Source: a virus. Taken from it: a stretch of DNA of 26,335 bases. The notes below the pieces were generated by a model that was not told the DNA's origin, did no database searches, and saw only the letters and a program-made list of their open reading frames with translations. This document shows positions 17,401 to 24,732 of this stretch, piece by piece (the first letter of the stretch is position 1; each line of letters starts with the position of its first letter). The stretch spans positions 1 to 26,335 of IMG/VR virus record IMGVR_UViG_3300033153_012539. One strand, written 5' to 3'. Made by a program: the position numbers and the translations under genes.

Positions 17401-18801
17401 CTATAAAATATCTACACTATTACTGTTGCATCAAGAGCCGTGTAAAAGATTTCAAACCAAACAATCCATTTCGTCATCGTGTTCTACATCTGGAAAAGTT
17501 GTAAGTTGAGTAATTAAATTTTCTTGATCTAATCCAGGCTTAAAATAAACTTCTCAAAATTCTATTTGTCATGCAACACTTAAAAGATTTGTCATTTTAT
17601 CTTTGTGTTGGTGGATTAATTCCATTGGCAAATTTTCTTCACTTCCTAATATTTTTCAAAAGTAAGCGTCTTTGTTTTTTTCGTAATAAATTTTATTTGG
17701 CTTAAATTTTGAGTTTAAAACTTTAATCATTAATTTAGTGTTTGCAGGACTTAACTTATAACCTTTTGAGTGTAAAACATATTTCTTATTGTCTTTAAAT
17801 CACATAACTCAAATTCAAAAGAAGTCAGATTTTTCTTTTGTTTCACTTGCTGGATCAAGCCACATTGTAATAAAATCAAATTCAGGCAAATGTTCCCAGT
17901 ATCTTATCCAATGATCTTTGATTACTGCGTCTTCTGAACTAAGGGCGATGTTCCTAAACTCTTGATTAAAAAGAGCTGTTCAAATTTTCTTTCTTCTTTT
18001 TATTAAATCCTCCTTGCTCCACATATCAGTCCACAAAATATTTTCAAAATCACTAGTACAAGCTTCGTATTCAATAATGTGCCAATTCTTTGTCTCTTTA
18101 ACATATTTCACCATACACATTGATCAAACAACTGTTCAAAGAATTGCAATTTTTCCTCAAGGCAAAAGAGTGTTGAAAAGAGAGGTAAAAAACCAAATTC
18201 TAGCTTTTTCTACAATTGTTTTATTTAGAACATCTTTGTTTTCTTCAAAATCATCTACAATAATCCTTTTTGGTCTCCTTCAACGAATATTTCACCCCTT
18301 TGTCATTGTTTCTATCGCCTCTCAGTTCAAAAGCTCAAGGTGTTTCATTCTCCACTTCTTGGCTCAAAATTCTTCTTTTGTTTTTTTATCTTGAGTTGGT
18401 ACAAGAACTCAAAAAACAGAATGAATTAATTTATTTGTTTCTAATTCTTTTCTAATTTTTCAAATTCACTCCTCTCAAAGTCCAGCAGGTGCGATGTAAA
18501 GCTGGCTTCAATAAATTTTATAACAAATAGCGTGTAAAATATCTATTAAGATCGTGGTGGTCTTAGCGTGTCATCTTGGACAAATAATTCACAATGTCTC
18601 GTATTTATCTAAAGCGTCGTGAATCTCTTTGTGAAATTCTGCGTTTTTTTCTCCCTTCCAGTGTTTCAAAAAATAGTCACCAAAAAAAACTTTGTCGTAA
18701 AATCATTTCCAATAAACGTACTGAGTTTTTTCCTCAACAGAAAATCAAATTGTTCCCCGTTGATCTATGCCGGCAATTTGCTCTTGAGTTAATTTAAACA
18801 C
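17401..18801 (-). CDS. terL: Terminase large subunit
   Basis: 466 residues if started at GTG 18801; TTG 18852 would add 17 residues and no ATG is possible. ATPase domain: Walker A-type CPRGHAKTTT at residues 74-83 (its first Gly is UGA) and Walker B RIIVDDFEEN at 179-188. Nuclease domain: MWLDPASETKEKSDFFGIGV from about residue 313, giving the metal-binding Asp of D-P-A, and the late acidic cluster EHDDEMD near residue 450. The layout and length are typical. It motors DNA into the prohead through the portal encoded next. A diverged copy of the AT palindrome lies about 66 bases upstream of the GTG. Confidence 0.96.
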
Positions 18802-18811
18802 TTGACAAGTT

Positions 18812-18916
18812 TTATTGTTTTTTATCTTTTTTTTGATATTCCCCGTGGGCAAAGTTGCTTTTTATTTTTTTAATAGCTTTATTAAGCCAAGTTGTTAAAA
18901 TGCCATAATACCATAT
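18812..18916 (-). CDS. Possible small ORF between terminase genes, no standard start
   Basis: The 114-base gap between small and large terminase genes holds an open frame reading WYYGILTTWLNKAIKKIKSN then FAHGEYQKKDKKQ, ending in TAA just before the terminase GTG. It looks protein-like but has no ATG, GTG or TTG; the first codon could only be ATA (in a TAATA overlap with the small terminase stop) or it could be reached by +1 frameshifting from that gene. Listed as a candidate only. Confidence 0.25.
   Translation of the reverse strand: MWYYGILTTWLNKAIKKIKSNFAHGEYQKKDKKQ
18867..18885. repeat. AT palindrome copy 4 (diverged)
   Basis: TTTTTAATA-GC-TTTATTAA matches the left arm and eight bases of the right arm of the AT palindrome family (17 of 20 fixed positions), then diverges. 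It lies upstream of the large terminase start. Confidence 0.4.
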
Positions 18917-19395
18917 TAAAGCCCCATTTCTGCTAATCTGTCTTCAAGTGGGTGACTATTTATTGCTCAAGCTAAATTTTCTGTTGGCTCTCCTTTTTCT
19001 AATTTAAAGTATTTTCACATCTCAATTTGTTCTTTTACACTTAGATTCCCTTTTATTGCTTTCTGTGCCAAGCTTTGTAAAAGAGCCTTGTGTCCTGTGT
19101 CGATGTTTCTTTTAACTTTTACCCACTCTGCTATCTGTTCAGCGTCGTAAGCTTCCTGTGCCTTTTGTATTTGTTCCCTGTGGTATTCCTTCTTTCATTT
19201 AGTCCAACCTTTTGTTTTCAATACTACTTGTTGGGTGTAAGTTCAGTGCTTATTTAAAAAAAATGCTTTTACTTCATCAATCTCACTAGCAAAAAAAGCA
19301 AGTTTCTCTTTGTCAAAGTCCCACTTCTTACAAGTTCCTTTGGCATTCTTAGGTTTAGTCTTTACCGGTGCTTTTGCTTCTTTAGCTTTAGTCAT
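18916..19395 (-). CDS. Putative terminase small subunit
   Basis: 159 residues from ATG 19395, eight bases after the preceding stop; an in-frame ATG at 19425 would add ten residues (MAQRKQLINK) but overlaps the upstream gene. It has a basic N-terminus (KAKEAKAPVKTKPKNAKGTC), a helical DNA-binding-like middle (FASEIDEVKAFFLNKHGTYT, then QQVVLKTKGGTKGKKEYHRE) and a second helical half, HKALLQSLAQKAIKGNLSVK, EQIEMGKYFKLEKGEPTEN. The last block resembles the end of small terminases that precede large terminase genes. Evidence is position, size and helix-turn-helix-like layout rather than a diagnostic motif. Confidence 0.65.
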
Positions 19396-19403
19396 TTTAT
19401 TTA

Positions 19404-19619
19404 TTAGTTGTTTTCTTTGTGCCATTCAATTAATTCACTAGTAGCCATTCACATTGCAATATCTGTTCAAAGTCTAGCGATAGCTTTGGTTCTTATCTCG
19501 CCCTCAGTTAATCAGTCAATAATTTCTAATCAATCTCTAAGGGGCTGTGTTGCTACCCTTACAGTTGTCTTAATTGGATCTTTTACAAAATCTTCCAGTG
19601 TATCTAATAATCAAAACAT
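19404..19619 (-). CDS. Small protein upstream of terminase, unknown
   Basis: 71 residues from ATG 19619, four bases after the lipoprotein stop. It reads MFGLLDTLEDFVKDPIKTTV, RVATQPLRDGLEIIDGLTEG, then a helix ending ATSELIEWHKENN. Amphipathic helices with a Gly-rich turn, no clear transmembrane segment. Membrane association with its neighbour, whose C-terminus is Gly/Ala-rich and hydrophobic, is possible. I do not recognise a family. Confidence 0.72.
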
Positions 19620-19623
19620 AAAA

Positions 19624-19947
19624 TTATCTTATCATTGCTCCTAAAACTTTTCCTCAAAGATATGTAGCCGCTCAAATTCAAACAGCTCCCATAATTCATT
19701 CTCAAACAGTTGTTTCTTCATTTTTCAACTCTTGAACCTTTACGGCTACTGGCTTACTTTTTTCAATCTCGGCTTCAATCTTCTTAAGCTCTATCTTGTA
19801 AGACCTTTCTTTTTCTAAAGATTTTTCTTTATTTTCACTTTTTGCAATTTCGTAAGCAGTTTTAGCGTCGTAACATTCTTTAGTAGAACATTCTGAAGAA
19901 CAACTTGTTAATAATAAAATCGGTAAAATTAGTAGTAGTTTTTTCAT
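19624..19947 (-). CDS. Small phage lipoprotein with Gly-rich C-terminal membrane segment
   Basis: 107 residues from ATG 19947. The N-terminus is a lipoprotein signal: MKK, a hydrophobic run LLLILPILLLTSC, and a lipobox-type LTSC with Cys16 as the lipidated residue. A charged helical stretch follows (AYEIAKSENKEKSLEKERSY, then KIEAEIEKSKPVAVKVQELK). Read with UGA as Gly the C-terminus is GIMGAVGIGAATYLGGKVLG, a hydrophobic Gly/Ala segment ending AMIR. So it may be anchored at both ends. Candidate roles are a spanin-like lysis protein or superinfection exclusion; phage lipoproteins of this size often do the latter. Neither is shown by sequence. Confidence 0.85.
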
Positions 19948-19985
19948 AATAATTTTTTTAAATTGTTTTTTATCAACGAGTTTTT

Positions 19986-20375
19986 TTAAAACCCTCCTTT
20001 GTTAAGCATTTCGTTAACCCTTTCCCAAATACATTTTTTACGTTTAACCTCTTCCTTTAGTATCTTTACTGGTGGTAATTCAAATCTTACATATTTTTTA
20101 AAATGAATCTCTTTTATTTCTTCCTCTAAGATTTCTCCTAAAGTTTCGCAAAGAGTTTTTAAATTTTCACTGACTCAGTGATCTTCTGACCTTCTCATTT
20201 CTGAGTTAATTATATTTTTTACAAAAGAAGACGCAGTTGTAGAATATATTAATCTATTTGTGCGTTTGTCATCAAATTGTTTTAGAAATTTCTCTATTTG
20301 CTTTACTTGTTGATTAAAAGAAAGGTCTTCGTTGTAAATAATTTCCTGTAGGTGGTTTTGGATTTTGTATTTCAT
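19986..20375 (-). CDS. Helical charged protein, unknown
   Basis: 129 residues from ATG 20375. Mostly helical and charged: QNHLQEIIYNEDLSFNQQVK, IEKFLKQFDDKRTNRLIYST, then GVSENLKTLCETLGEILEEE, and a basic tail CIWERVNEMLNKGGF. No membrane segment or metal motif. An exact AT palindrome copy lies 18 bases upstream of the ATG, right at the stop codon of the membrane protein gene. The next gene (lipoprotein) starts 38 bases after its stop. Confidence 0.75.
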
Positions 20376-20393
20376 AAGGCTTTTTTTAATTTC

Positions 20394-20415
20394 TTTTTAA
20401 TATTTTTATTAAAAA
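20394..20415. repeat. AT palindrome copy 3
   Basis: Exact family match with centre TT, filling most of the gap between the stop codon of the membrane-protein gene (20416) and the ATG of the 129-residue gene (20375). Confidence 0.65.
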
Positions 20416-20859
20416 CTATTTTTTACATTCACATTTCTCTTGGTGGCAATTTCCACAAAGTCCTTTTTCCTCAAAAAATATAATTGCTTCTTTTGCGGAT
20501 AAATCGTAAAAGTGAAGAAAAAGTAAAGATAAACCTAGGGCAATTGAAAAAGACCAATCTCAAACATAAAAAGCTAAAAATGGTAGTGCTAAATAATCAA
20601 CAAATGCAATTAATTTTCTCAAAATTGTTTTCCTATTTTTTAAGTGATCTTTAAGAGATTTCAAAGGTCTTTCTTCTATTACACCTTTTGCTATTGTTCC
20701 CCTTGTAGCTCAGATTACGATAATTAAAAGAACTACCTGTAGCCAGTGCATAAATTCATTAACTGCGTAAGCGTTGTGCAGTATGTTATTTTCTGTGAAA
20801 GGGTTGATAAATATCTCTAGCATAATTACTAGCGAAAATATTGATAAGGCTGTTTTCAT
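20416..20859 (-). CDS. Membrane protein with C-terminal Cys-rich (zinc-binding-like) tail
   Basis: 147 residues from ATG 20859. Predicted membrane segments: 3-19 (TALSIFSLVIMLEIFIN), about 40-53 (WLQVVLLIIVIGAT), 83-103 (LIAFVDYLALPFLAFYVGDW and following) and 104-117 (FSIALGLSLLFLHF). A basic loop (KSLKDHLKNRKTILRK) separates segments two and three. The last 16 residues, GLCGNCHQEKCECKK, hold four Cys and one His in a C-x-x-C-H-x-x-x-C-x-C array, suggesting a bound metal. Such tails on phage membrane proteins are unusual and the function is unknown. It follows the tRNA gene by 36 bases. Confidence 0.82.
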
Positions 20860-20895
20860 AATAAAATTATTATTTTTTTAAATTATTTATTTTTT

Positions 20896-20970
20896 TGGAG
20901 CGTCAAGGTCGGAGTTAAACCGCCTCTTTCCCACTGGAAGTGGGCTGTGCTATCGTTACACCACTGACGC
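20896..20970 (-). tRNA. tRNA-Gly (anticodon UCC), CCA encoded
   Basis: 75 bases including a genome-encoded CCA end. Acceptor GCGTCAG pairs with TTGACGC (last pair G-U), discriminator U73 as expected for tRNA-Gly. Anticodon arm GCCCA-CTTCCAG-TGGGA gives U33, anticodon UCC and A37. The T arm is CGG-TTTAACT-CCG extended by GG/CC around one unpaired A. Two standard tertiary bases differ: position 19 is A rather than G and position 56 is U rather than C, which keeps the D-loop/T-loop pair as A19-U56. It decodes GGA/GGG, not the recoded UGA. The first 15 bases overlap the end of the Mom-like gene. Confidence 0.85.
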
Positions 20971-21645
20971 ATTAGTTTTTTCTCAAAGGTACATTCAAGC
21001 ACCTGCTTTTTCAATCTCTGAATAGTTTAAAATTTTGTAATTTTTCTTTAAATTTGGTTTTAGGGTTTTTATGTATCTAAGCATAAATCCTTTTACCTTT
21101 TCCCACCCTGCGTGGTGGTCGTTTAAATATTTGGTTGTTGAGGTGTAGCCTTTTCTTTGCATTTCTGGATTACCTTTGTTAAACCTTAATTGGTGCACTA
21201 TTTCTCAGCTTGGCAATTTAAGTAGGGCAGTGTTTACCTTAATTTGGCTTAAATCAAATCCACTAGCTCTGTAAATTGTCCCGTCTCAACACTGGCAACC
21301 ATCAGCAAAACTTATGATCCATTTTAAGTGGGGCGCTTTTTTCTTTAAAAGTTTAACGCTAATTGCTATCGCCCTGCTTTCTGAATATTTAGGCAAAATG
21401 TCGCTAAAAGCCATTCTGTTCAGTTCGATAAATTCATTCCAGCCAGTGTTTTCGATTAATCAGATTAGCTTAGATTTGTCGGTACTTGGTCAGTAACTCA
21501 TCACACCCCCTAACAATCCTTTGTAAAACACTCAAAAATGAAGCTGTGAATTGTTTACGGCTTTTCAAGAGTAGTGGTGCTTCTGAATAAATTTACTAGC
21601 CACCTTGCTTGGTAAAACCTTTAAAACAATGTCTTTAGCACTCAT
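20956..21645 (-). CDS. Mom-like DNA-modification protein (GNAT-type)
   Basis: 229 residues from ATG 21645, overlapping the ParB-like gene by 11 bases. The order of blocks matches the Mu Mom family: KHHYSG (22-27), GVFYKGLLGGVMSYGP (38-53), ELNRMAFSD (74-82), PKYSESRAIAISVKLL (85-100) and ISFADGCQCGDGTIYRASGF (111-130; compare Y-A-D-x-x-x-G-H-x-G-x-I-Y-Q-A). Mu Mom has a GNAT-like fold and turns adenine into an N6-carbamoylmethyl derivative that blocks restriction; the cofactor is not fully settled. Several glycines in these blocks, such as G27 and G38, are UGA. The C-terminal 90 residues are basic, as suits DNA binding. The final codons and TAA stop lie inside the tRNA-Gly gene. Confidence 0.78.
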
Positions 21646-22216
21646 TTTTAGTGTTGTAAGTTTCTATGATTCTGGCTAGGGCATTTCAATTTGAATTATC
21701 ATTTCAAGTGCCTTCAAAGGCACCTAAGCTTTTACTGTGCAAAATTGCCCTTTGTAATTGCTCGTTTTGAGTCTTGTGAAGCTGAAAAGTTACCGACTCA
21801 ATTTCCGACCTTTCTCAGTCTGGCAAAGCAAAATCTTCGTCAAAATCCTCTTCAAGTTTTAAGTCGTAAAGTTCAGAAAGTTCAAGATCTCAAATTTCAT
21901 CAAGTTCAAATTTAATATTTTCTAGGTCATCATCTGCAAGCTCTGCAATTTTGTTGTCTAAAAGCCTGTATTTTTTAATTTGTACTTCTGTTAGATCATC
22001 TTTAACCACACAAGGAACTTCTTTAATTCAAAGCTTTTTTAGCGCCTGCACCCTTCAGTGCCCTGCAATAATCAAATTATTTTTGTCGATTACTACAGGA
22101 GAATTAAATCAAAATTCTTTAATTGAATTTGCTAAAAGGTTTATTTGTTTCTCGTTATGAATTTTGTTGTTAAATTCATAATTTAAAAGCTCGTCAGTTT
22201 TTTTTAAAGTAATCAT
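21635..22216 (-). CDS. ParB/Srx-like N-terminal domain protein (phage DNA-modification partner)
   Basis: 193 residues from ATG 22216. Residues 8-100 are a ParB-like nuclease domain: NEKQINLLANSIKEFGFNSP, VVIDKNNLIIAGHGRVQALK with the GHGR motif at 52-55, KLGIKEVPCVV, and KYRLLDNKIAE. G54 of GHGR, the first Gly of EFGF and the Gly of KLGI are all UGA; in this gene 7 of 10 glycines are UGA. The C-terminus is acidic then polar. Phage proteins with this domain often sit beside adenine methylases or terminases, and the motif is proposed to bind CTP or act in DNA modification; here the direct partner is the Mom-like gene, which it overlaps by 11 bases. Confidence 0.88.
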
Positions 22217-22222
22217 GAAAGA

Positions 22223-22804
22223 TTATTTAATTTCTATTAATTCTTTTGAAATTTGAGCAATTAGCTTAATGTTTCTTCTACCAGTTACTCCAGTGTTTTT
22301 AACTGCATAATGTAAGGCGTTTATAAAATAATGATCTTCAATTTCAACTTCAATTTTAGTTTCAGCAAGTTCTTTAACTTTTGCTTGCCACTTGTCGTGA
22401 ATAGATTCTTTTGTTTCTCCCCCTAGTTCCTCCTCTGATTTTTCCTTAAAAATTTCAATTTCTTGTTTTTCTAATTCTGCACCTTCTTTTAAACTCTCTG
22501 AAACTTCTAAATTTTCATTTGGAGAAGCTATTAAGTTAGTGTTAGCCTTTTTTATTTTTTCATCAAGTTTGCTAGTCATTTCTAGTAATTTTTCTTCAAA
22601 TTTTAATCTTTTTGCTTTAAGATCTGCCTGTTCTGCTTGATTTTTTCAAACAAGTTTAGTTACTTCAATTTCAAAATCTACCACTTGATCCTCGATGCAG
22701 TTAAAAACATTTGTAACGTCGCCTAAATTCTGTCTAAACTCTGTGTTGTTTAAAAGTCTGTAAACTTCTTGCAGGGCTTCGTTTGTTGTTTGTAAAGTTT
22801 TCAT
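22223..22804 (-). CDS. Helical charged protein, unknown
   Basis: 193 residues from ATG 22804. Nearly all helical and rich in Glu and Lys, with coiled coil around residues 40-85 and 95-135 (for example KLDEKIKKANTNLI and GAELEKQEIEIFKEKSEEEL). The C-terminus FINALHYAVKNTGVTGRRNI, KLIAQISKELIEIK is more like a folded domain. Only a few UGA codons. It sits six bases upstream of the ParB-like gene, so it is probably part of the same transcript. I do not recognise a family. Confidence 0.78.
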
Positions 22805-22828
22805 AATTTATTTTAATTATTGTTAATA

Positions 22829-22963
22829 TTATTTATTTTTCCAAATAGAGCTTAGTAAGTCTTTGTAAAAATTCAAAATGGTAGCCAGTGCAATAAAAAT
22901 TACTGCAAAGGGTGAAATTACTAAAAAGATTATTGTCTGTAATGTTTTTTTTAAAGTTTTCAT
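22829..22963 (-). CDS. Very small membrane protein
   Basis: 44 residues from ATG 22963: a basic start (MKTLKKTLQ), one hydrophobic segment TIIFLVISPFAVIFIALATI and a short polar tail ending WKNK. No UGA codon is used. It lies between two better supported genes with normal spacing, one base from its upstream neighbour and 24 bases before the next, which supports it being real. Function unknown. Confidence 0.6.
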   Translation of the reverse strand: MKTLKKTLQTIIFLVISPFAVIFIALATILNFYKDLLSSIWKNK

Positions 22964-22964
22964 T

Positions 22965-23132
22965 TTAAAATCATTTTAATTTATTTCTAAAGTAAGTGTG
23001 AGCCTCTCTCCGTCTTCAGAAAGTTCTTTTTGTTTTCCAAAAGAAGTATAAGAAACTTTTCTGTACTTTAAACTTACCTTTGTTTGACACTTGGACAACC
23101 CTATAATTTTTTTGTATTTCTAAAATGTACAT
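22965..23132 (-). CDS. Small basic protein, unknown
   Basis: 55 residues from ATG 23132, overlapping the nuclease 3' end by 13 bases. It reads MYILEIQKNYRVVQVSNKGK, then a strand-turn-strand (FKVQKSFLYFFWKTKR) and a basic helix (RRREAHTYFRNKLKGF). It may be a small nucleic-acid-binding protein. Two UGA-Gly codons. Only position and reading-frame quality support it. Confidence 0.65.
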
Positions 23133-23545
23133 TTTTCTAATTCTTTTATTATTTCTATTGCTTCTTTTTTTCAATAAGCAATTTTAGCAGAAACATTGTT
23201 TAATTTTTGTAATTCTTTGATCCAGACTTTTTGATTTTCTGAAACCACACTAGGACTTGCTCAAACTTTTCAATTTTTCAAAATCCTTCAAGGTCTTTTC
23301 ATTTCAATAAAAGCCAATTTTCACTTTTTCAAAATTATTAATAAATCACAAAGTCAAGGTCTTAGCCCTGTTAAATAATTCATTATTTTTTGCTTAGCAC
23401 TTTTAGTCCAAGTAGAATTTGGTATTGAAGTAAATTTGTAGTTTTTTTCTTCTAACCATAAAACAAATTCTGCTTGCTCTTTGTCTTCATTTTTAAGCCA
23501 ATGAAAATACCTGTTAAGTAGTTTGACTGTTTGCGATAAACTCAT
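23120..23545 (-). CDS. VRR-NUC domain nuclease
   Basis: 141 residues from ATG 23545. It shows the VRR-NUC (PD-(D/E)XK-type) pattern: helix AEFVLWLEEKNYKFTSIPN (residues 25-43), GLRPGLCDLLIIL with Asp67 (UGA encodes the Gly before LCD), FIEMKRP with Glu81 and Lys83 as the E-x-K pair, and SENQKVWIKEL with Gln105, then the closing helix KKEAIEIIKEL. These nucleases act as Holliday-junction or flap resolvases and are common in small phage replication modules. The length is normal. The start overlaps the HTH gene by 32 bases, so the true start might be slightly further in, though no better ATG is seen. Confidence 0.85.
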
Positions 23546-23726
23546 CTAGATCAGATTGTTTAATTCTTCTACTAATTCTTTGTAAAGTTTTATCTAAAAT
23601 GTAAGCCTTTAAAACTCATTTTTCAATATAACCAATCACAGTAGGTGAAGTTATGCCAAGTATTTCAGCAACTTGCGGAACTGTTAAAGATTTTTCCGGT
23701 TTTGTTTTTTTATTTTCTTTACTCAT
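23514..23726 (-). CDS. Excisionase/MerR-like HTH protein
   Basis: 70 residues from ATG 23726. After a basic tail it reads SLTVPQVAEILGITSPTVIG, YIEKGVLKAYILDKTLQRIS, a winged helix-turn-helix of the excisionase (HTH_17) type: two helices, then the 'I-x-x-G-x-L-x-A-x' strand whose Gly is UGA, then a basic wing leading to FIANSQTT. Such proteins act as Xis directionality factors or small repressors. There is no integrase in the window, so the repressor/activator role remains open. Confidence 0.8.
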
Positions 23727-23782
23727 TTTTTAATTTTTCTAATTTATTTAAATTTTACTAATCCTTTCTAATTATGCAAGCT

Positions 23783-24148
23783 TTATTTATTAAATTTCTT
23801 AACTAATTTGTTAAAAAAGCTTATTCAATCTTTTATTGTTTCAATATACAAGACAAAATATAATTGTCAGTCCTCAACAGTTTTAAAATAAGTTTCCTTA
23901 TTTGCTTTCACACTGTCATATTCGTGAAACTCTGAGTCCCGCATAGGAAAAATATTTATTAAAAATTTAAGAAAATCTTCTTTTAAAAGATGGGGTACAT
24001 CTGCTGTATTTCTGAATATTAAATAAAAATGAAACTTTCTAGCGTCTGAGTCCCAGTGAAACTTAAATGTAGGCTCGTTGTACAAATCTTTAACCTCTTT
24101 TGCTTCAATTGCTTCAAATATTGTTTTTGCGTTTTTTAAATTAGTCAT
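23783..24148 (-). CDS. Small soluble protein, unknown
   Basis: 121 residues from ATG 24148, overlapping the previous gene by eight bases. It reads as alternating helix and strand with many aromatic residues (EPTFKFHWDSDARKFHFYLI then FRNTADVPHLLKEDFLKFLI) and an acidic middle. The two UGA codons lie in its C-terminal quarter (VEDGLQLYF and IKDGISFFN). I see no motif. Probably part of the early operon. A 56-base gap separates it from the HTH gene; nothing notable is seen there. Confidence 0.72.
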
Positions 24149-24383
24149 TTTTTAAATTTATGTTTGTAAAGTTGTCGAATATTTCTTGATCTATTTTTTC
24201 AAATTTTTCTGAATCTATTTTTACTCCTCAGTCTTCGTAGCAAATCACACAATCTCTGTATTTGGCTTCGTTTAAAAAAACTTTTACATCTTTTCATTGA
24301 TCCTTGAAAAAGTTCTTAATTCTTAATTGTGTTGCCTTTGCTTTCTTAAACAGAAAGTGTTTATTTACTAATTTTGATTTCAT
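24141..24383 (-). CDS. Small protein, unknown
   Basis: 80 residues from ATG 24383, one base after the preceding stop. It has a Lys-rich N-terminus, KVFLNEAKYRDCVICYEDGG (a possible C-x-x-C pair, with the D-C-V-I-C spacing) and an acidic helical end. UGA is used twice. Not recognised. Confidence 0.7.
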
Positions 24384-24384
24384 T

Positions 24385-24729
24385 CTAGAAAGGTAAGTCT
24401 TCTGGTCTAATTTCTAAGCAATTTTCATCTTTTTTTTCTCATCAATTTTGGACTTCGTGTTTTTCTTGCTCTACAATTTTTGGATTTATGTTTTCTTCCA
24501 AAATATCTAAAAGCTCTCTGCAATGTGTTCAAAATTCAATTCAAACCTTGCTTGGCTCGTATCAATAATTTCTGTCTTTAAGAAAAAGTAAAAATTCTAA
24601 TTCTTTTTTTAAATTTTCCCAGTCTGTTTTTTGCATTCCTGCCAACCTTTGGCAATTTTCGTTATCAAATTGCTCAGCTTGAGAGTTTAAGTAATCTGCC
24701 TCTGCTTCTTCGTGAAATTGTCAGTACAT
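24385..24729 (-). CDS. Small acidic protein with SSB-like C-terminal tip
   Basis: 114 residues from ATG 24729. It is helical and acidic: NSQAEQFDNENCQRLAGMQK, then LKKELEFLLFLKDRNYGYEP, then GIEFGTHCRELLDILEENIN. The last residues are RPEDLPF, very like the DD(I/L)PF tip of bacterial SSB proteins that recruits replication and repair enzymes. There is no OB fold, so it is not an SSB itself; it may bind SSB partners by mimicry. UGA encodes Gly seven times. Unrecognised otherwise. Confidence 0.72.
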
Positions 24730-24732
24730 AAT

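Noticed and set aside
20896-20970. tRNA reading UGA (anticodon UCA) as the recoding tRNA
   Set aside because: The seven-base anticodon loop with U33 gives UCC; shifting the register breaks the stem. It reads GGA/GGG, so the UGA-reading tRNA must come from elsewhere.
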